From NCBI GenBank assembly GCA_030651575.1, contig JAUSFB010000077.1:39057-103056 (forward strand): a stretch of DNA of 64,000 nucleotides, in the 5' to 3' direction. This document shows positions 8,818-18,372 of this stretch, piece after piece (within the stretch, counting starts at the first letter, position 1; each line of letters starts with the position of its first letter). The stretch is from Phaeospirillum sp. (GTDB lineage: Bacteria; Pseudomonadota; Alphaproteobacteria; Rhodospirillales; Magnetospirillaceae). Position numbers and translations under genes: made by a program. The notes under the pieces were generated by a model. The model saw nothing but the letters and a program-made list of their open reading frames with translations. It was not told where the DNA came from and did no database searches.

Positions 8818-10815
8818 ATGAGCGACTTCAAAAGCAATAACAAGGTGGTCAACTGGGTCGAAGAGCGGTTGCCCATCTTCTCGATGATGCAGCACAGCGC
8901 CATCGAATACCCGACCCCCCGTAACCTGAATTACTGGTGGAACTTCGGTTCCCTGGCGGCGGTGATGTTGATCATCATGATCCTCACCGGCCTGTTCCTG
9001 GCCATGAACTACTCGTCGCACACCTCGCTGGCCTTCGACTCGGTCGAGCGCATCATGCGCGACGTGAATTATGGCTGGCTGTTGCGCTATCTGCACGCCA
9101 ACGGCGCCTCGATGTTCTTCATCCTGGTCTATATCCACATCTTCCGCGGCCTGTACTACGGTTCGTACAAGGCCCCGCGCGAGATTCTGTGGTTCCTCGG
9201 CATCGCCATCTTCCTGGCGATGATGGCGACCGGCTTTATGGGCTATGTCCTGCCCTGGGGTCAGATGTCGTTCTGGGGCGCCACGGTCATCACCAATCTG
9301 TTCTCCGCCTTCCCGGTGGTGGGCGATTTCATCGTGACCCTGTTGTGGGGTGGTTTCTCGGTCGATAATCCGACGCTGAACCGCTTCTTCGCCCTGCACT
9401 TCCTGCTGCCCTTCGTCATCGTCGGGCTGGTTGGAATGCATGTCTGGGCGCTGCACACCGTCAAGTCGAACAACCCGTTGGGCATCGACATGAAGGGGCC
9501 GCAGGATTCCATCCCGTTCCACCCCTACTACACGATCAAAGACCTGTACGGCGTCAGCCTGTTCATGATGTTCTACCTGGCGGTCGTGTTCTGGGCCCCT
9601 AACTTCTTTGGCGAGCCGGATAACTACATCCCGGCGAACCCGATGGTGACTCCGCCGCACATCGTGCCCGAATGGTATTACCTGCCGTTCTATGCGATTC
9701 TCCGCGCCTTCACCATGGACCTTTGGATCATTCCGGCGAAGCTTCAGGGCGTGTTGGCCATGTTCGCGGCCATCCTGATCCTGTTCGCCCTGCCCTGGCT
9801 GGACAGCTCCAAGGTGCGTTCGGCCAAGTTCCGGCCGCTGTACCGTCAGTTCTTCTGGCTGTTCCTGGTGGACTGTCTGATCCTGGGCTATGTGGGCGGC
9901 AAGCCGGCCGAGGGCATCCTGATCAAGGTCGGTCAGTTCTGCACCGCGTACTATTTCGGCCACTTCCTGGTGATCCTGCCGCTGTTGGCCCGGATCGAGA
10001 AGCCGAAGCCCCTGCCCGCCAGCATCAGTCAGCCGGTGATCAAGGCCGCCGCGTTGGGACTCATGATCCTGGTCGGTCTGGCCGGGTTCACCGGTCAGGC
10101 CCAGGCCAGCGGCGGCGAAGGCCCGGCCCTCAAGAAGCCCGATGCCGGGTTCTCGTGGGAAGGCGTGTTCGGCCGTTACGACCGGCCGACCCTCAAGCGG
10201 GGTTGGCAGGTGTTCCACGACGTCTGTTCCGCCTGCCATTCCATGAAGCTGGTGGCCTATCGCAATCTGGCCGATATCGGCTTCACTGCCGACGAAATCA
10301 AGGAAATCGCGGCGGAGAAGGAGGTCCAGGACGGTCCCAATGACGAAGGCGCGATGTTCATGCGTCCCGCCCGCGCCTCGGACCGGATCGTGGCTCCGTT
10401 CGCCAACGAAAAGGCGGCCATGGCCGCCAATGGCGGCGCTTTGCCGCCGGACCTGTCGTTGATGAACAAGGCCCGGACCAATGGCCCGTACTACGTCTAT
10501 TCGCTGATGCTGGGTTACGAGGACGCCGCCCCGGAAGGTCATCCCATTCCGGAAGGCAAGTCCTTCAACCACTACTTCCCCGGCAACGCCATCAGCATGC
10601 CGATGGTGGTCAGCGACGACATCGTCACCTATGCCGACGGCACCAAGGCGACCAAGGAGCAAATCTCCAAGGACGTCGTCACCTTCCTGAATTGGGCCGC
10701 CGAGCCCGAGCTGGACGCCCGCAAGGGCATGGGCGCCAAGGTCATGATCTTCCTGGCGGTGCTGACCGCCCTGCTGTACGCGCTGAAGCGTCAGATCTGG
10801 AAGGACGTGCACTGA
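8818..10815 (+). CDS. petBC: Cytochrome b / cytochrome c1 fusion protein (bc1 complex)
   Basis: One uninterrupted 665-codon frame. Residues 1-400 are cytochrome b: haem histidines in [20 protein letters not shown] and [19 protein letters not shown], Qo motif [11 protein letters not shown]. At about 405-430 a hydrophobic segment ending GFTGQAQAS looks like an internal signal sequence. Residues 431-665 are cytochrome c1 with haem motif CSACHS, the methionine-ligand region NAISMPMVV and a C-terminal membrane anchor. This matches the Bradyrhizobium fbcH arrangement, where one polyprotein is cut into b and c1 by signal peptidase. A strong terminator follows. Confidence 0.97.
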   Translation: MSDFKSNNKVVNWVEERLPIFSMMQHSAIEYPTPRNLNYWWNFGSLAAVMLIIMILTGLFLAMNYSSHTSLAFDSVERIMRDVNYGWLLRYLHANGASMFFILVYIHIFRGLYYGSYKAPREILWFLGIAIFLAMMATGFMGYVLPWGQMSFWGATVITNLFSAFPVVGDFIVTLLWGGFSVDNPTLNRFFALHFLLPFVIVGLVGMHVWALHTVKSNNPLGIDMKGPQDSIPFHPYYTIKDLYGVSLFMMFYLAVVFWAPNFFGEPDNYIPANPMVTPPHIVPEWYYLPFYAILRAFTMDLWIIPAKLQGVLAMFAAILILFALPWLDSSKVRSAKFRPLYRQFFWLFLVDCLILGYVGGKPAEGILIKVGQFCTAYYFGHFLVILPLLARIEKPKPLPASISQPVIKAAALGLMILVGLAGFTGQAQASGGEGPALKKPDAGFSWEGVFGRYDRPTLKRGWQVFHDVCSACHSMKLVAYRNLADIGFTADEIKEIAAEKEVQDGPNDEGAMFMRPARASDRIVAPFANEKAAMAANGGALPPDLSLMNKARTNGPYYVYSLMLGYEDAAPEGHPIPEGKSFNHYFPGNAISMPMVVSDDIVTYADGTKATKEQISKDVVTFLNWAAEPELDARKGMGAKVMIFLAVLTALLYALKRQIWKDVH

Positions 10816-10862
10816 TCCACTTCGCCGGGGGCGGCCCGCCCTTCGGTTGAAACGGACGACCA

Positions 10863-10899
10863 CCGCCGCCGTCGGATTCCGACGGCGGCGGTTTTGTTT
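10863..10899 (+). terminator. Rho-independent terminator of the bc1 operon
   Basis: A perfect 13-bp GC-rich stem (CCGCCGCCGTCGG with its complement), a 3-base loop ATT, then TTTTGTTT. It lies 48 bases after the petBC stop and reads on the plus strand only. Confidence 0.93.
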
Positions 10900-10958
10900 G
10901 TAACGTCTAAGGTAAGACCGACTTGGCGGGACGGGCTGCGGCCCCATCCGGACCCGTA

Positions 10959-11759
10959 TCAGCCGACGATGTGCGCGCCGCCGTCGATGAACAAGGTGGT
11001 GCCGGTGACCGACTTGGCCACATCGCTGACCAGATAGGCGGCGAACGAGCCGCAGTCATTGATGTCGGCCAGTTGATGGGTCGGCGCCTTGGCGGCGGCG
11101 GCGTCCATCAACTCGTCGAAACGATCGATCCCCGAGGCGGCGCGGGTCTTCAGCGGGCCGGGCGAGAGGGCCACGACGCGGATGCCCTTTGGCCCCAGTT
11201 CGTGGGCCAGATACTTGGTGGTGCTCTCCAGCGCGGCCTTGACCGGCCCCATGACGTTGTAATGCTCGACCACCTTGCGGCCGCCGTAGAACGACACGGT
11301 CAGCAGGGTGCCGCCATTGGTCATCAGCGGCTCGGCCAGCTTGGCGCAGCGCACGAACGAGAAGCACGACACATCCATGGCCAGGGCAAAGCCCTCGCGC
11401 GAGCAATCGGTGACCCGGCCGTGCAGGTCGTCGCGATTGGCATAGGCGATGGAGTGGATGACGAAATCGAGACGGCCCCATTTCTCTTCGATGGCCTTGA
11501 ACACCGCTTCCAGCTGGCCATCCTCGCGCACGTCGCAGGGCATGACGATGCCGGCGTTCAGATGCTCGGCCAGCGGGCGGACATGCTTGTCGCTTTTCTC
11601 GTTAAGGTAGGTGATCGCCAACTCGGCGCCATAGGCGTGGCAGTGGCGGGCGCAACCATAGGCGATGCTCTGGTCATTGGCGATCCCGATCACCAAGCCC
11701 TTCTTGCCCCGGAGGTCCAGCAGCTTGAGTGGCGCGACGGCGCTTGATATTTCATTCAT
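10959..11759 (-). CDS. fabI: Enoyl-ACP reductase FabI-type (SDR superfamily)
   Basis: Start taken at MNEISSAVAPLK (11759), with AAGGA about 9 bases upstream; the longer frame adds 21 unlikely residues. 266 residues. FabI-specific nucleotide site GLVIGIANDQSIAYGCA, then IHSIAYANRDDLHG and YNVMGPVKAALE with the catalytic Tyr-(x6)-Lys. Unusual: the first active-site tyrosine of FabI (E. coli Tyr146) is Phe here, in SFYGGRKVVEHY, by spacing to the second tyrosine. It could be a specialised paralogue rather than the main fatty-acid synthesis enzyme. Confidence 0.85.
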   Translation of the reverse strand: MNEISSAVAPLKLLDLRGKKGLVIGIANDQSIAYGCARHCHAYGAELAITYLNEKSDKHVRPLAEHLNAGIVMPCDVREDGQLEAVFKAIEEKWGRLDFVIHSIAYANRDDLHGRVTDCSREGFALAMDVSCFSFVRCAKLAEPLMTNGGTLLTVSFYGGRKVVEHYNVMGPVKAALESTTKYLAHELGPKGIRVVALSPGPLKTRAASGIDRFDELMDAAAAKAPTHQLADINDCGSFAAYLVSDVAKSVTGTTLFIDGGAHIVG

Positions 11760-11963
11760 AGGGGGCAATCCTTCAATGCTCGTTGTGCGGTGCAGCATAT
11801 GCGCGGCTCCATCACGCCTCAAGCGGTATGACCACGAGCGCGGTCAATTTCGCACATTGGTCACATTTGATTCCAAGGCGCCTCTTCCCCTTTAGGGGAT
11901 CGTTAAACGCCGCCCCCTATGGTAATGGTCAGGCAAGTTTGAAAGAGCGGGAATCCAGAACGG

Positions 11964-13649
11964 ATGGACGCAACCGGTGACAAACATCGCACCCGCCCCC
12001 CCTTTGGCGGGCGAGCGACCGTGATATTGGGACAAGACGGGTTGGCGGCCTTCCCTGGCCCCGCCGTCGTTCTGGATCGTGACGGCTACATTCTCGCCAG
12101 CAACGGCCGGGCCGAGGCTCTGGCCGCCGCCATCGCCCAGGGCCGCCTCGCCTGTCTGTCCGAGTTGCTGGCGACGCCGGGGGCTACCTCGGTGGAAAGC
12201 CTGCCCATGTCCAGCGGCGGCACCATGATCTTGGATCTGGTCTCCCTGCCGGCCGAAAACGGCCTGATGATGGTGATGGCCCGCGACGTGACCCTGGAGC
12301 GCAATCTTCGCGCTGCTCTGGTCGAATCGCGCCAGCGGTACAAGGATCTGGTCGAGATTTCCAGCGACTTCGCCTGGGAAATCGGGTTCGATGGCCGCTT
12401 TGTCTTCGTCAGCCCCAAGGGTGCCATGGGCTTCGCCGCCGACGAGCTGGTCGGACGGCGGCCCGCCGACTTCATTCTCTCGGAGGAAAACGGTCAGGGC
12501 GGAGCCCTGCCGTTCGAAACCAATATGGAGATGGAGGATGTCGAGGTCTGGATGCGCCAAAGCGATGGCAATCAGGTCTGCCTGCTGGCCTCGGCTACCC
12601 CCATCCGCAACGAACGCGGCGAATGGCGCGGCGCGCGCGGCGTTTGCCGCGACGTCACCCAGGAACGCCTCCGCGACGCCGCCCTGTCACGCGCCAACAA
12701 TCGCGAACGGCTGCTGGGCTACATCGTGCGCACCATCCGCGACGAGGTCGATCCCGGCGACATGCTGAACACGGCGGCGGAAGCCACGGCACGGGCACTG
12801 GGCGCCACCGGCTGTCAGATCTTCCGCATCCTGCCCGAAAACTCCGATTTCGAGCTGTCGGCCCTGTCGGGGACCGCCGGCGACGAGCGGATCATCCTGG
12901 ACTCCTTCCTGGGGTCCGATCACTTCGACGCCGACCTGGGCGAATGGCGGGTCCTGGCCACCGTCTGCCGCTACCGCCATTCCATCAACGGAGCGGTCTT
13001 GTTGTGGCGCGGTATGGACCGCCCCGCCTGGAGCGATGACGACCGCCTGCTGATCGACGACGTCGCCAATCAGGTCGGTCTGGCTGCCGAGCAGATCACC
13101 AACCATGAGCGCGTGGTCAAGCTGTCGCGCACCGACGGACTGACCGGACTGTTCAACCGCCGCGCCTTCTTCGACGAGATTGCCCGGCGCTTTGGCCGGC
13201 TGGCGCGGGAAGGCAAGCCGGCGACCCTGATCTACGTGGATCTCGACAACTTCAAGGCGGTCAACGACGTTCACGGCCATCAGCAGGGCGACCACGCCCT
13301 GCTGGCGGTGCGCGATCTGCTGCGCCAGCATACGAGGCCCGTCGACCTGGTGGCCCGGCTGGGCGGCGACGAATTCGCCATCTGGCTGGAAGGCGCCGGC
13401 GAGGAAATCGCCGTGCTGCGCTGTCAGGACTTGCTGACCGCCGGCAAGGCCGATCTGGACCACTTCTCCGGCAGTCCGGACAAGCCGCTGCATTTCTCCC
13501 TGGGCGTCGCGGTGCATGTGGGCGGCAGCAAAGAATCCATCGAGGAGTTGATCGTGCGCGCCGATACGGCCATGTATGAAGTCAAGCGCAGCGGCAAGGG
13601 CGCCTGGAAACTGGCGCCGCCGGTTGGGACCGAGGGAGGGGCGGAGTGA
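11964..13649 (+). CDS. PAS-PAS-GAF-GGDEF diguanylate cyclase
   Basis: 561 residues, no membrane segments. Residues about 15-115 and 120-245 are PAS-like (second starts YKDLVEISSDFAWEIGFDGR), about 255-385 are GAF-like, and about 390-550 form a complete GGDEF domain. Active-site RLGGDEFAIWL is intact, and RPVD five residues before GGDEF is the inhibitory I-site for product feedback. Predicted to make c-di-GMP in response to a soluble signal. Overlaps the DUF2336 gene by 4 bases, so translationally coupled. Confidence 0.93.
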   Translation: MDATGDKHRTRPPFGGRATVILGQDGLAAFPGPAVVLDRDGYILASNGRAEALAAAIAQGRLACLSELLATPGATSVESLPMSSGGTMILDLVSLPAENGLMMVMARDVTLERNLRAALVESRQRYKDLVEISSDFAWEIGFDGRFVFVSPKGAMGFAADELVGRRPADFILSEENGQGGALPFETNMEMEDVEVWMRQSDGNQVCLLASATPIRNERGEWRGARGVCRDVTQERLRDAALSRANNRERLLGYIVRTIRDEVDPGDMLNTAAEATARALGATGCQIFRILPENSDFELSALSGTAGDERIILDSFLGSDHFDADLGEWRVLATVCRYRHSINGAVLLWRGMDRPAWSDDDRLLIDDVANQVGLAAEQITNHERVVKLSRTDGLTGLFNRRAFFDEIARRFGRLAREGKPATLIYVDLDNFKAVNDVHGHQQGDHALLAVRDLLRQHTRPVDLVARLGGDEFAIWLEGAGEEIAVLRCQDLLTAGKADLDHFSGSPDKPLHFSLGVAVHVGGSKESIEELIVRADTAMYEVKRSGKGAWKLAPPVGTEGGAE

Positions 13650-14917
13650 CCGGATTCCTGAAACGCCTGTTCGGAGTCGGCGGCAATCGACCGCTGGACT
13701 ATGATCAGGCCAAGGAACTGGCGGCCCACCCGGACGCCAAGGTGAGGGCCGACCTGGCGGTCCGTACCGACGTCAAGGCCGAGATTCTCTATTTCCTCGC
13801 CGAGGATGGCGATCCGGAGGTGCGTCGCCGGGTCGCAGCCAACGCCCACGCCCCCGCCCAGGCCAATCTGCTGCTTGCCAATGATCAGAACGACGTGGTG
13901 CGGGGCGACCTTGCGGCCAAGATCGCCCGCATCGCCCCGGGCCTTTCCGCCCACGAGCAGGACCGCCTGCGCCGCGTCACCTTCGAGGCGCTGGATGTGC
14001 TGGCCCGCGACCAGATTCCCAAGGTCCGCCAAATTCTGGCCGAGGCGCTGAAGGACGTCGCCCACGCCCCGCCCGAGGTTATTCTTCGGCTGGCCCGCGA
14101 CGTCGAACTGGTGGTGGCCGGTCCCATCTTGCAGTATTCGCCGGTGCTGACCGACGAGGACCTGCTGGAGGTCATTGGCGCCAACCCGATCCCCGGTGCG
14201 CTGGCCGCCATCTCGCGGCGCTCGGTGGTCAATGTCCGGGTCTGCGACGCCATCGCCGCGACCGAGGATGTGGATGCCATCGCCGTGCTGCTGGGTAATC
14301 CATCCGCCCAGATCCGCGAGGAAACCCTGGACCGGCTGGCCGATCGCGCCACCAATATCGAGGCGTGGCACAAGCCCTTCACCGAACGGCCCCACCTGTC
14401 GCCCAAGACCGCAACCAAACTGGCCCGCTTTGTCGCGGCCAGTCTGTTGCAGACCCTGGCGGCCCGCCAGGATCTCTCCCCCGACGCCGCAGCCGCCGTG
14501 GCGGCGGTGGTGGCCCGGCGCATCGACGAACTTGAAGGCGCCGCCGAGCCCAAGGGCGTCTCCGATGAAGCCGCTCTGCTGGCTCGGGTGCGCGCCATGC
14601 ACACCGCCGGGCAGCTGGATGAGGCCGCCATTACGACCGCCCTGGCTTCGGGCGACACGGCCTTTGTCATGGTGGCCCTGGCCGAATTGTCCAGGCTGTC
14701 GCCACGGGTGATCCGCAAGGCGGTGGACACGCAAAGCGCCAAGGGAATCGTCGCCATCACATGGAAGGCCGGCATATCCGCCGACATATCCGCCAGTATT
14801 CAGGCCAAACTGCTGCGGATTCCGGCCAGCAAGGTTCTCAATCCCAAGGCCGGCGGCCACCCACTGACCATCGACGAGATGGAGTGGCAATTGGAATTCT
14901 TCGGCGCCCAGGGCTGA
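13646..14917 (+). CDS. DUF2336 (HEAT-like) protein
   Basis: 423 residues starting at a GTG that overlaps the diguanylate cyclase stop. Built of repeated short helices of the AHPDAKVRADLAVR and DGDPEVRRRVAANAHAP type, the HEAT-like pattern of the alphaproteobacterial DUF2336 family. No catalytic motif seen. Such proteins often sit beside signalling genes; the coupling here suggests an adaptor or effector for the cyclase, which is inference. Confidence 0.8.
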   Translation: MTGFLKRLFGVGGNRPLDYDQAKELAAHPDAKVRADLAVRTDVKAEILYFLAEDGDPEVRRRVAANAHAPAQANLLLANDQNDVVRGDLAAKIARIAPGLSAHEQDRLRRVTFEALDVLARDQIPKVRQILAEALKDVAHAPPEVILRLARDVELVVAGPILQYSPVLTDEDLLEVIGANPIPGALAAISRRSVVNVRVCDAIAATEDVDAIAVLLGNPSAQIREETLDRLADRATNIEAWHKPFTERPHLSPKTATKLARFVAASLLQTLAARQDLSPDAAAAVAAVVARRIDELEGAAEPKGVSDEAALLARVRAMHTAGQLDEAAITTALASGDTAFVMVALAELSRLSPRVIRKAVDTQSAKGIVAITWKAGISADISASIQAKLLRIPASKVLNPKAGGHPLTIDEMEWQLEFFGAQG

Positions 14918-14958
14918 ACGAAGACAGCCAACGGCCTTGAAGACCGATCCAGCCGAAC

Positions 14959-14984
14959 CCATGCGGGGCTGGAGCCCCGCATGG
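14959..14984. terminator. Perfect stem-loop between convergent genes
   Basis: 11-bp perfect stem CCATGCGGGGC with its complement and a TGGA loop, midway between the plus-strand DUF2336 stop and the minus-strand chemoreceptor stop. No T-run on either side, so termination efficiency is uncertain; the position suits a bidirectional barrier. Confidence 0.5.
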
Positions 14985-15001
14985 GAGGGGATTGGCCGGG
15001 A

Positions 15002-16720
15002 TCAGGCCTCGCGGATGCCGCTGAGGAAACGGTCGACCTCCCTCCGCAGGGTTCCCGCCTGTTGTTGCAGGGCCTCGACCGCCCCCAGCACATCCTTGGC
15101 GGCGCGGTCGGTTTCCTGGATGGTCTGCGACACTCCGGTGATGTTCTCGTAGACGTAATTGGTGCCCGAGGCGGCATGATCGATGTTGCGGGCGATTTCC
15201 TGAGTCGCGGCACCCTGTTCCTCGATGGCGGCGGCGATGGTGGTGGTGATGCCATCCATGGAGGAAATGGTGGTGCCGATGCCGCGAATGGCCCGGACCG
15301 TCTTGTCGGTCTCCATCTGGATGGTGTTGATCTGGGTGGAAATGTCCTCGGTGGCGCCGACCGTCTGGCGGGCGAGATTCTTGACCTCGGCCGCCACCAC
15401 GGCAAAGCCCTTGCCGGCCTCGCCGGCGCGGGCCGCCTCGACGGTGGCGTTCAGGGCCAGCAGATTGGTCTGTTCGGCGATACCGGTGATCATCTCGATG
15501 ATCTCGCCGATTTTGTCGGCCGCCCCGGCCAATCCCTGAACCCTGGTATTGACGGTATCGGCTTCCCTGGTCGCCGAGGCCGCCACCTGATTGGACATGC
15601 CCACCTGTTGGGCGATTTCGTTGATGGAAGCGGTCAGTTCCTCGGCGGCGGCGGCGACCATGCGGACGTTTTCATTGGCCTCGCTGGCCTGATTGGCGGC
15701 CGAGTTGGAGCGTTCCAGGGCCTGATCCGCCGACATCACCATGCTGCGCGCCGTCTGTATCATCTGCAACGCCGAAGCCGCGACGGAATCCAGCACCGCC
15801 GTCACCGCCTTGTCGAAGCTGGCGATCAGACCCTCCAGCCGGTGCATGCGGGCCTCGCGCGCGGCGGCGGCGGCTCGGGCCTCGCCCTCCATCTGCTGCT
15901 TGGCGATGGTGTTGTCCTTGAAGACCTGGACGGCGCGGGCGATATCGCCGACCTCGTCCTGCCGGTCGAGCGCCGGAACCGTGATCGAGACGTCGCCGCC
16001 GGCCAGCTGGTTCATGCGCCGGGTCATGTCCTCGATCGGGTCGGCGATGATGCCCTTCAAAATCCAGCGCACGCCGATCACCGCCAGAATGGTGGCGGCG
16101 ATGCCGCCCAGCACCAGCCAGGTCAGCACCTGGTTCAGGCGCGCCTCGGACTCGGTGGTCGACAGCGACGACGACAGCACGGCGATGACGTCGCCATCCT
16201 GCATGCCCATGCCGCCGTGACAACTGTGGCAGATCTCTTCCTTGGCGCCATCGGTGACGCCCAGCACGATGGGCAGGGAATAGCGGTAGAAACCATCGGT
16301 GAACCGTCCGACCGCCGCCTTGGTCGCGAACGCCTCGGCGTCGACATCGTCCTTGGGCAGCTTGGGGGCGCGCTCGGGCTCGACATCCTTCATGTGGGTC
16401 ACGACCTGCGGACCCCAGACACTCCACACCTTGCCCGGATAGTGGATATTACGGCTATCGAACCAATTGTTGAATACGGCGATCCCGATATTGTCGCCGT
16501 CCTCGGGCCTCTTGGCCATGACGTTCTGAATTAGGGCGTGCAGGGAGGTCATCTCATTGGCGGATAACTGCCTGAGCTGGCGTTCCATCTCCACGCGTTC
16601 AAAGCGGGCGATAGTCACCACGACGCTTGCAATCAGGGCAATGACGCCCAATCCGACGATAAGCATGAAGCGGCTGGACAGCCGCAGATTGCGCCAAGCG
16701 TGCGACACGGGCACTCCCAT
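15002..16720 (-). CDS. Methyl-accepting chemotaxis protein with c-type haem sensor domain (Tll0287-like)
   Basis: The frame is open to 16909, but an ilvE terminator lies at 16834-16868, so the start at 16720 (MGVPVSHAWRN, 572 aa) is preferred; 16819 is an alternative. N-terminal membrane helix (FMLIVGLGVIALIASVVVTI), then a periplasmic domain with EEICHSCHGGMG, a CxxCH haem-binding motif in the position used by Tll0287/DUF3365 sensors. A second membrane helix, HAMP (DPIEDMTRRMNQLAGGD) and a complete signalling domain follow ([20 protein letters not shown]). Likely senses redox state or a gas through covalent haem. Confidence 0.9.
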   Translation of the reverse strand: MGVPVSHAWRNLRLSSRFMLIVGLGVIALIASVVVTIARFERVEMERQLRQLSANEMTSLHALIQNVMAKRPEDGDNIGIAVFNNWFDSRNIHYPGKVWSVWGPQVVTHMKDVEPERAPKLPKDDVDAEAFATKAAVGRFTDGFYRYSLPIVLGVTDGAKEEICHSCHGGMGMQDGDVIAVLSSSLSTTESEARLNQVLTWLVLGGIAATILAVIGVRWILKGIIADPIEDMTRRMNQLAGGDVSITVPALDRQDEVGDIARAVQVFKDNTIAKQQMEGEARAAAAAREARMHRLEGLIASFDKAVTAVLDSVAASALQMIQTARSMVMSADQALERSNSAANQASEANENVRMVAAAAEELTASINEIAQQVGMSNQVAASATREADTVNTRVQGLAGAADKIGEIIEMITGIAEQTNLLALNATVEAARAGEAGKGFAVVAAEVKNLARQTVGATEDISTQINTIQMETDKTVRAIRGIGTTISSMDGITTTIAAAIEEQGAATQEIARNIDHAASGTNYVYENITGVSQTIQETDRAAKDVLGAVEALQQQAGTLRREVDRFLSGIREA

Positions 16721-16829
16721 CCGATGAAGCGGCCGGATCAGTCCGGTCGCGGCGCCCAAATTACTCCCCGCCGAGGAGACTATTACGAATGGGTCGAAAA
16801 GAAAATACTGCCTATTCATCAAAACTTCA

Positions 16830-16868
16830 AAAATCGGGGGCGCGCGACCATTGCCGACGCGCCCCCGA
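16830..16868 (-). terminator. Rho-independent terminator of ilvE
   Basis: On the minus strand TCGGGGGCGCG pairs with CGCGCCCCCGA across a 13-base loop, followed by TTTTTG. It starts 10 bases after the ilvE stop, separating that gene from the chemoreceptor downstream. Confidence 0.85.
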
Positions 16869-16877
16869 TAAAGACGT

Positions 16878-17750
16878 CTAGGCCCGAACCAGGGCGTCGT
16901 AATCCGCAATCAACTGCCGGGTGATATCGCCCGGCGTGAATGTATACGACGCGATCTCGCGCACCGGCGTGACCTCGGCGGCGGTGCCGGTCAGGAAGCA
17001 TTCGGTGGCCTTGGCCATTTCCTCGGGCAGAATCGCCCGCTCCACCACCGGAATGCCGCGCGCCTTGGCCAGCGCGATCACCGTCTGACGGGTGATGCCG
17101 TTCAAGAAGCAATCGGGCAGCGGTGTATGCAACTCGTCGCCGAACACGAAGAAGACGTTGGCGCCGGTCGCCTCGGCCACCTGACCGCGCCAGTCGAGCA
17201 TCAGCGAATCTTCGTATCCGTCACCCTCGGCCTTGTGCTTGCTCATGGTGCAGATCATGTAGAGGCCGGCGGCCTTGGCCGAGGTCGGCGCCGTTTCCGG
17301 GTGGGGTCGCTTCCAGGTGGACATGTTGAGGCGGATGCCGCGCATGCGGGCCTCCGGGCTCCAATAGCTGGGCCAGCTCCAGGTTGCGACGGCGACCCGG
17401 ATCTTGCTGCTTTGGGCGGCGACGCCCATCATCTCGCTGCCGCGCCACGCCACCGGGCGGACATAGCCGTCGATGATGTTGTTGGCCTTGATGGTGGCGT
17501 TGGTGGCCTCGTCGATTTCCTCGACCGAGAACGGGATCTCGAAACCGAGGATCCGACCGGATTCGATCAGGCGCTGGGAATGCTCGCGCAGCTTGAACAC
17601 CTTGCCGTTATAGACCCGCTCGCCCTCGAACACGCACGACCCGTAATGCAGGCCATGGGTCAGAACATGGATATTGGCCTTGCGCCAGTCCACCAGCTCG
17701 CCATCGAACCAGATAAAGCCGTCGCGGTCGTCGAAGGGAGAAACTGCCAT
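16878..17750 (-). CDS. ilvE: Branched-chain amino acid aminotransferase
   Basis: Start at MAVSPFDDRDGFIWFDGELV (17750) gives 290 residues, the class length; the longer frame adds 30 implausible residues. Fold-type IV PLP enzyme: LTHGLHYGSCVFEG near the N-terminus, the PLP-lysine region MSKHKAEGDGYEDSLML, and CFLTGTAAEVTPVREI near the C-terminus. Interconverts Leu/Ile/Val with their 2-oxo acids. Divergent from petP, with 121 bases between the starts. Confidence 0.95.
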   Translation of the reverse strand: MAVSPFDDRDGFIWFDGELVDWRKANIHVLTHGLHYGSCVFEGERVYNGKVFKLREHSQRLIESGRILGFEIPFSVEEIDEATNATIKANNIIDGYVRPVAWRGSEMMGVAAQSSKIRVAVATWSWPSYWSPEARMRGIRLNMSTWKRPHPETAPTSAKAAGLYMICTMSKHKAEGDGYEDSLMLDWRGQVAEATGANVFFVFGDELHTPLPDCFLNGITRQTVIALAKARGIPVVERAILPEEMAKATECFLTGTAAEVTPVREIASYTFTPGDITRQLIADYDALVRA

Positions 17751-17863
17751 GGGAATGTCCGTCCGGATAGGGGTGGTGGGTGGCCGAAAATGAGCGGCGA
17801 ATGGTCGGGCGCGACGGAAAGTTACCATTCGCGCTTGCACGGCGTAACATTTTTAGGCCATAT

Positions 17864-17882
17864 ATGTCAATATGACTGACAT
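17864..17882. promoter_or_regulatory. Palindromic operator candidate overlapping the petP start codon
   Basis: The 19-base stretch ATGTCAATATGACTGACAT has ATGTCA/TGACAT half-sites and a nested GTCAATATGAC. It covers the first codons of petP, which has no recognisable ribosome binding site. MarR proteins commonly autoregulate through such sites, so self-repression is a reasonable inference. Confidence 0.5.
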
Positions 17883-18372
17883 AAAAACCGGATTCAACCC
17901 CCTCTTCCTCCGCGAGGAGGAGCTGCGCCAGGGCATCGAGCTGCTGTTTTTCGCTTATCGCGATTTCACGGCCGAGCCCGACGCCATTCTGGCGGAATAC
18001 GACTTTGGCCGCGCCCATCACCGCGTCATCTACTTCGTCGGCCGCCATCCTGGGATCACCGTCAGCGAGCTGCTGGAGATCTTGCGCATCACCAAGCAGA
18101 GCCTGTCGCGGGTCTTGGGTCAGCTGGTGCGCGAGAAGTTCATCACCCAGCGGCCGGGGCTGCGCGATCGCCGCCAGCGCCTGCTGGAACTGACGGAAAA
18201 GGGCATCGAGCTGGAACGCCAGCTGACCGAGCGCCAGCGCGCCCGCATCGCCCGAGCCTATCGCGAAGCCGGGGCCGAAGCGGTGGAGGGTTTCCGCAAG
18301 GTGCTGCTGGGTCTGGTGGAGGAGGCCGACCGCAGCCGCTTTCCTTCTCGCGGTCCGCAACGACGGGGGTGA
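17872..18372 (+). CDS. petP: MarR-family transcriptional regulator, PetP-like
   Basis: 166 residues with winged-helix core: ITVSELLEILRITKQSLSRV (recognition helix) and LRDRRQRLLELTEKG (wing). The N-terminus (LFLREEELRQGIELLFFAYR) is typical of alphaproteobacterial MarR proteins paired with an OmpR-type regulator, as in Rhodobacter capsulatus petPR. The stop overlaps the petR start (GTGA). No clear ribosome binding site precedes the ATG, so the mRNA may be leaderless. The PetP name rests on this pairing and is tentative. Confidence 0.75.
   Translation: MTDIKTGFNPLFLREEELRQGIELLFFAYRDFTAEPDAILAEYDFGRAHHRVIYFVGRHPGITVSELLEILRITKQSLSRVLGQLVREKFITQRPGLRDRRQRLLELTEKGIELERQLTERQRARIARAYREAGAEAVEGFRKVLLGLVEEADRSRFPSRGPQRRG

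Noticed and set aside
8770..10947. 725-codon minus-strand frame opposite petBC
   Set aside because: Shadow of the GC-rich third-codon pattern of petBC; composition is Gln/His/Gly/Arg-rich as in antisense frames.
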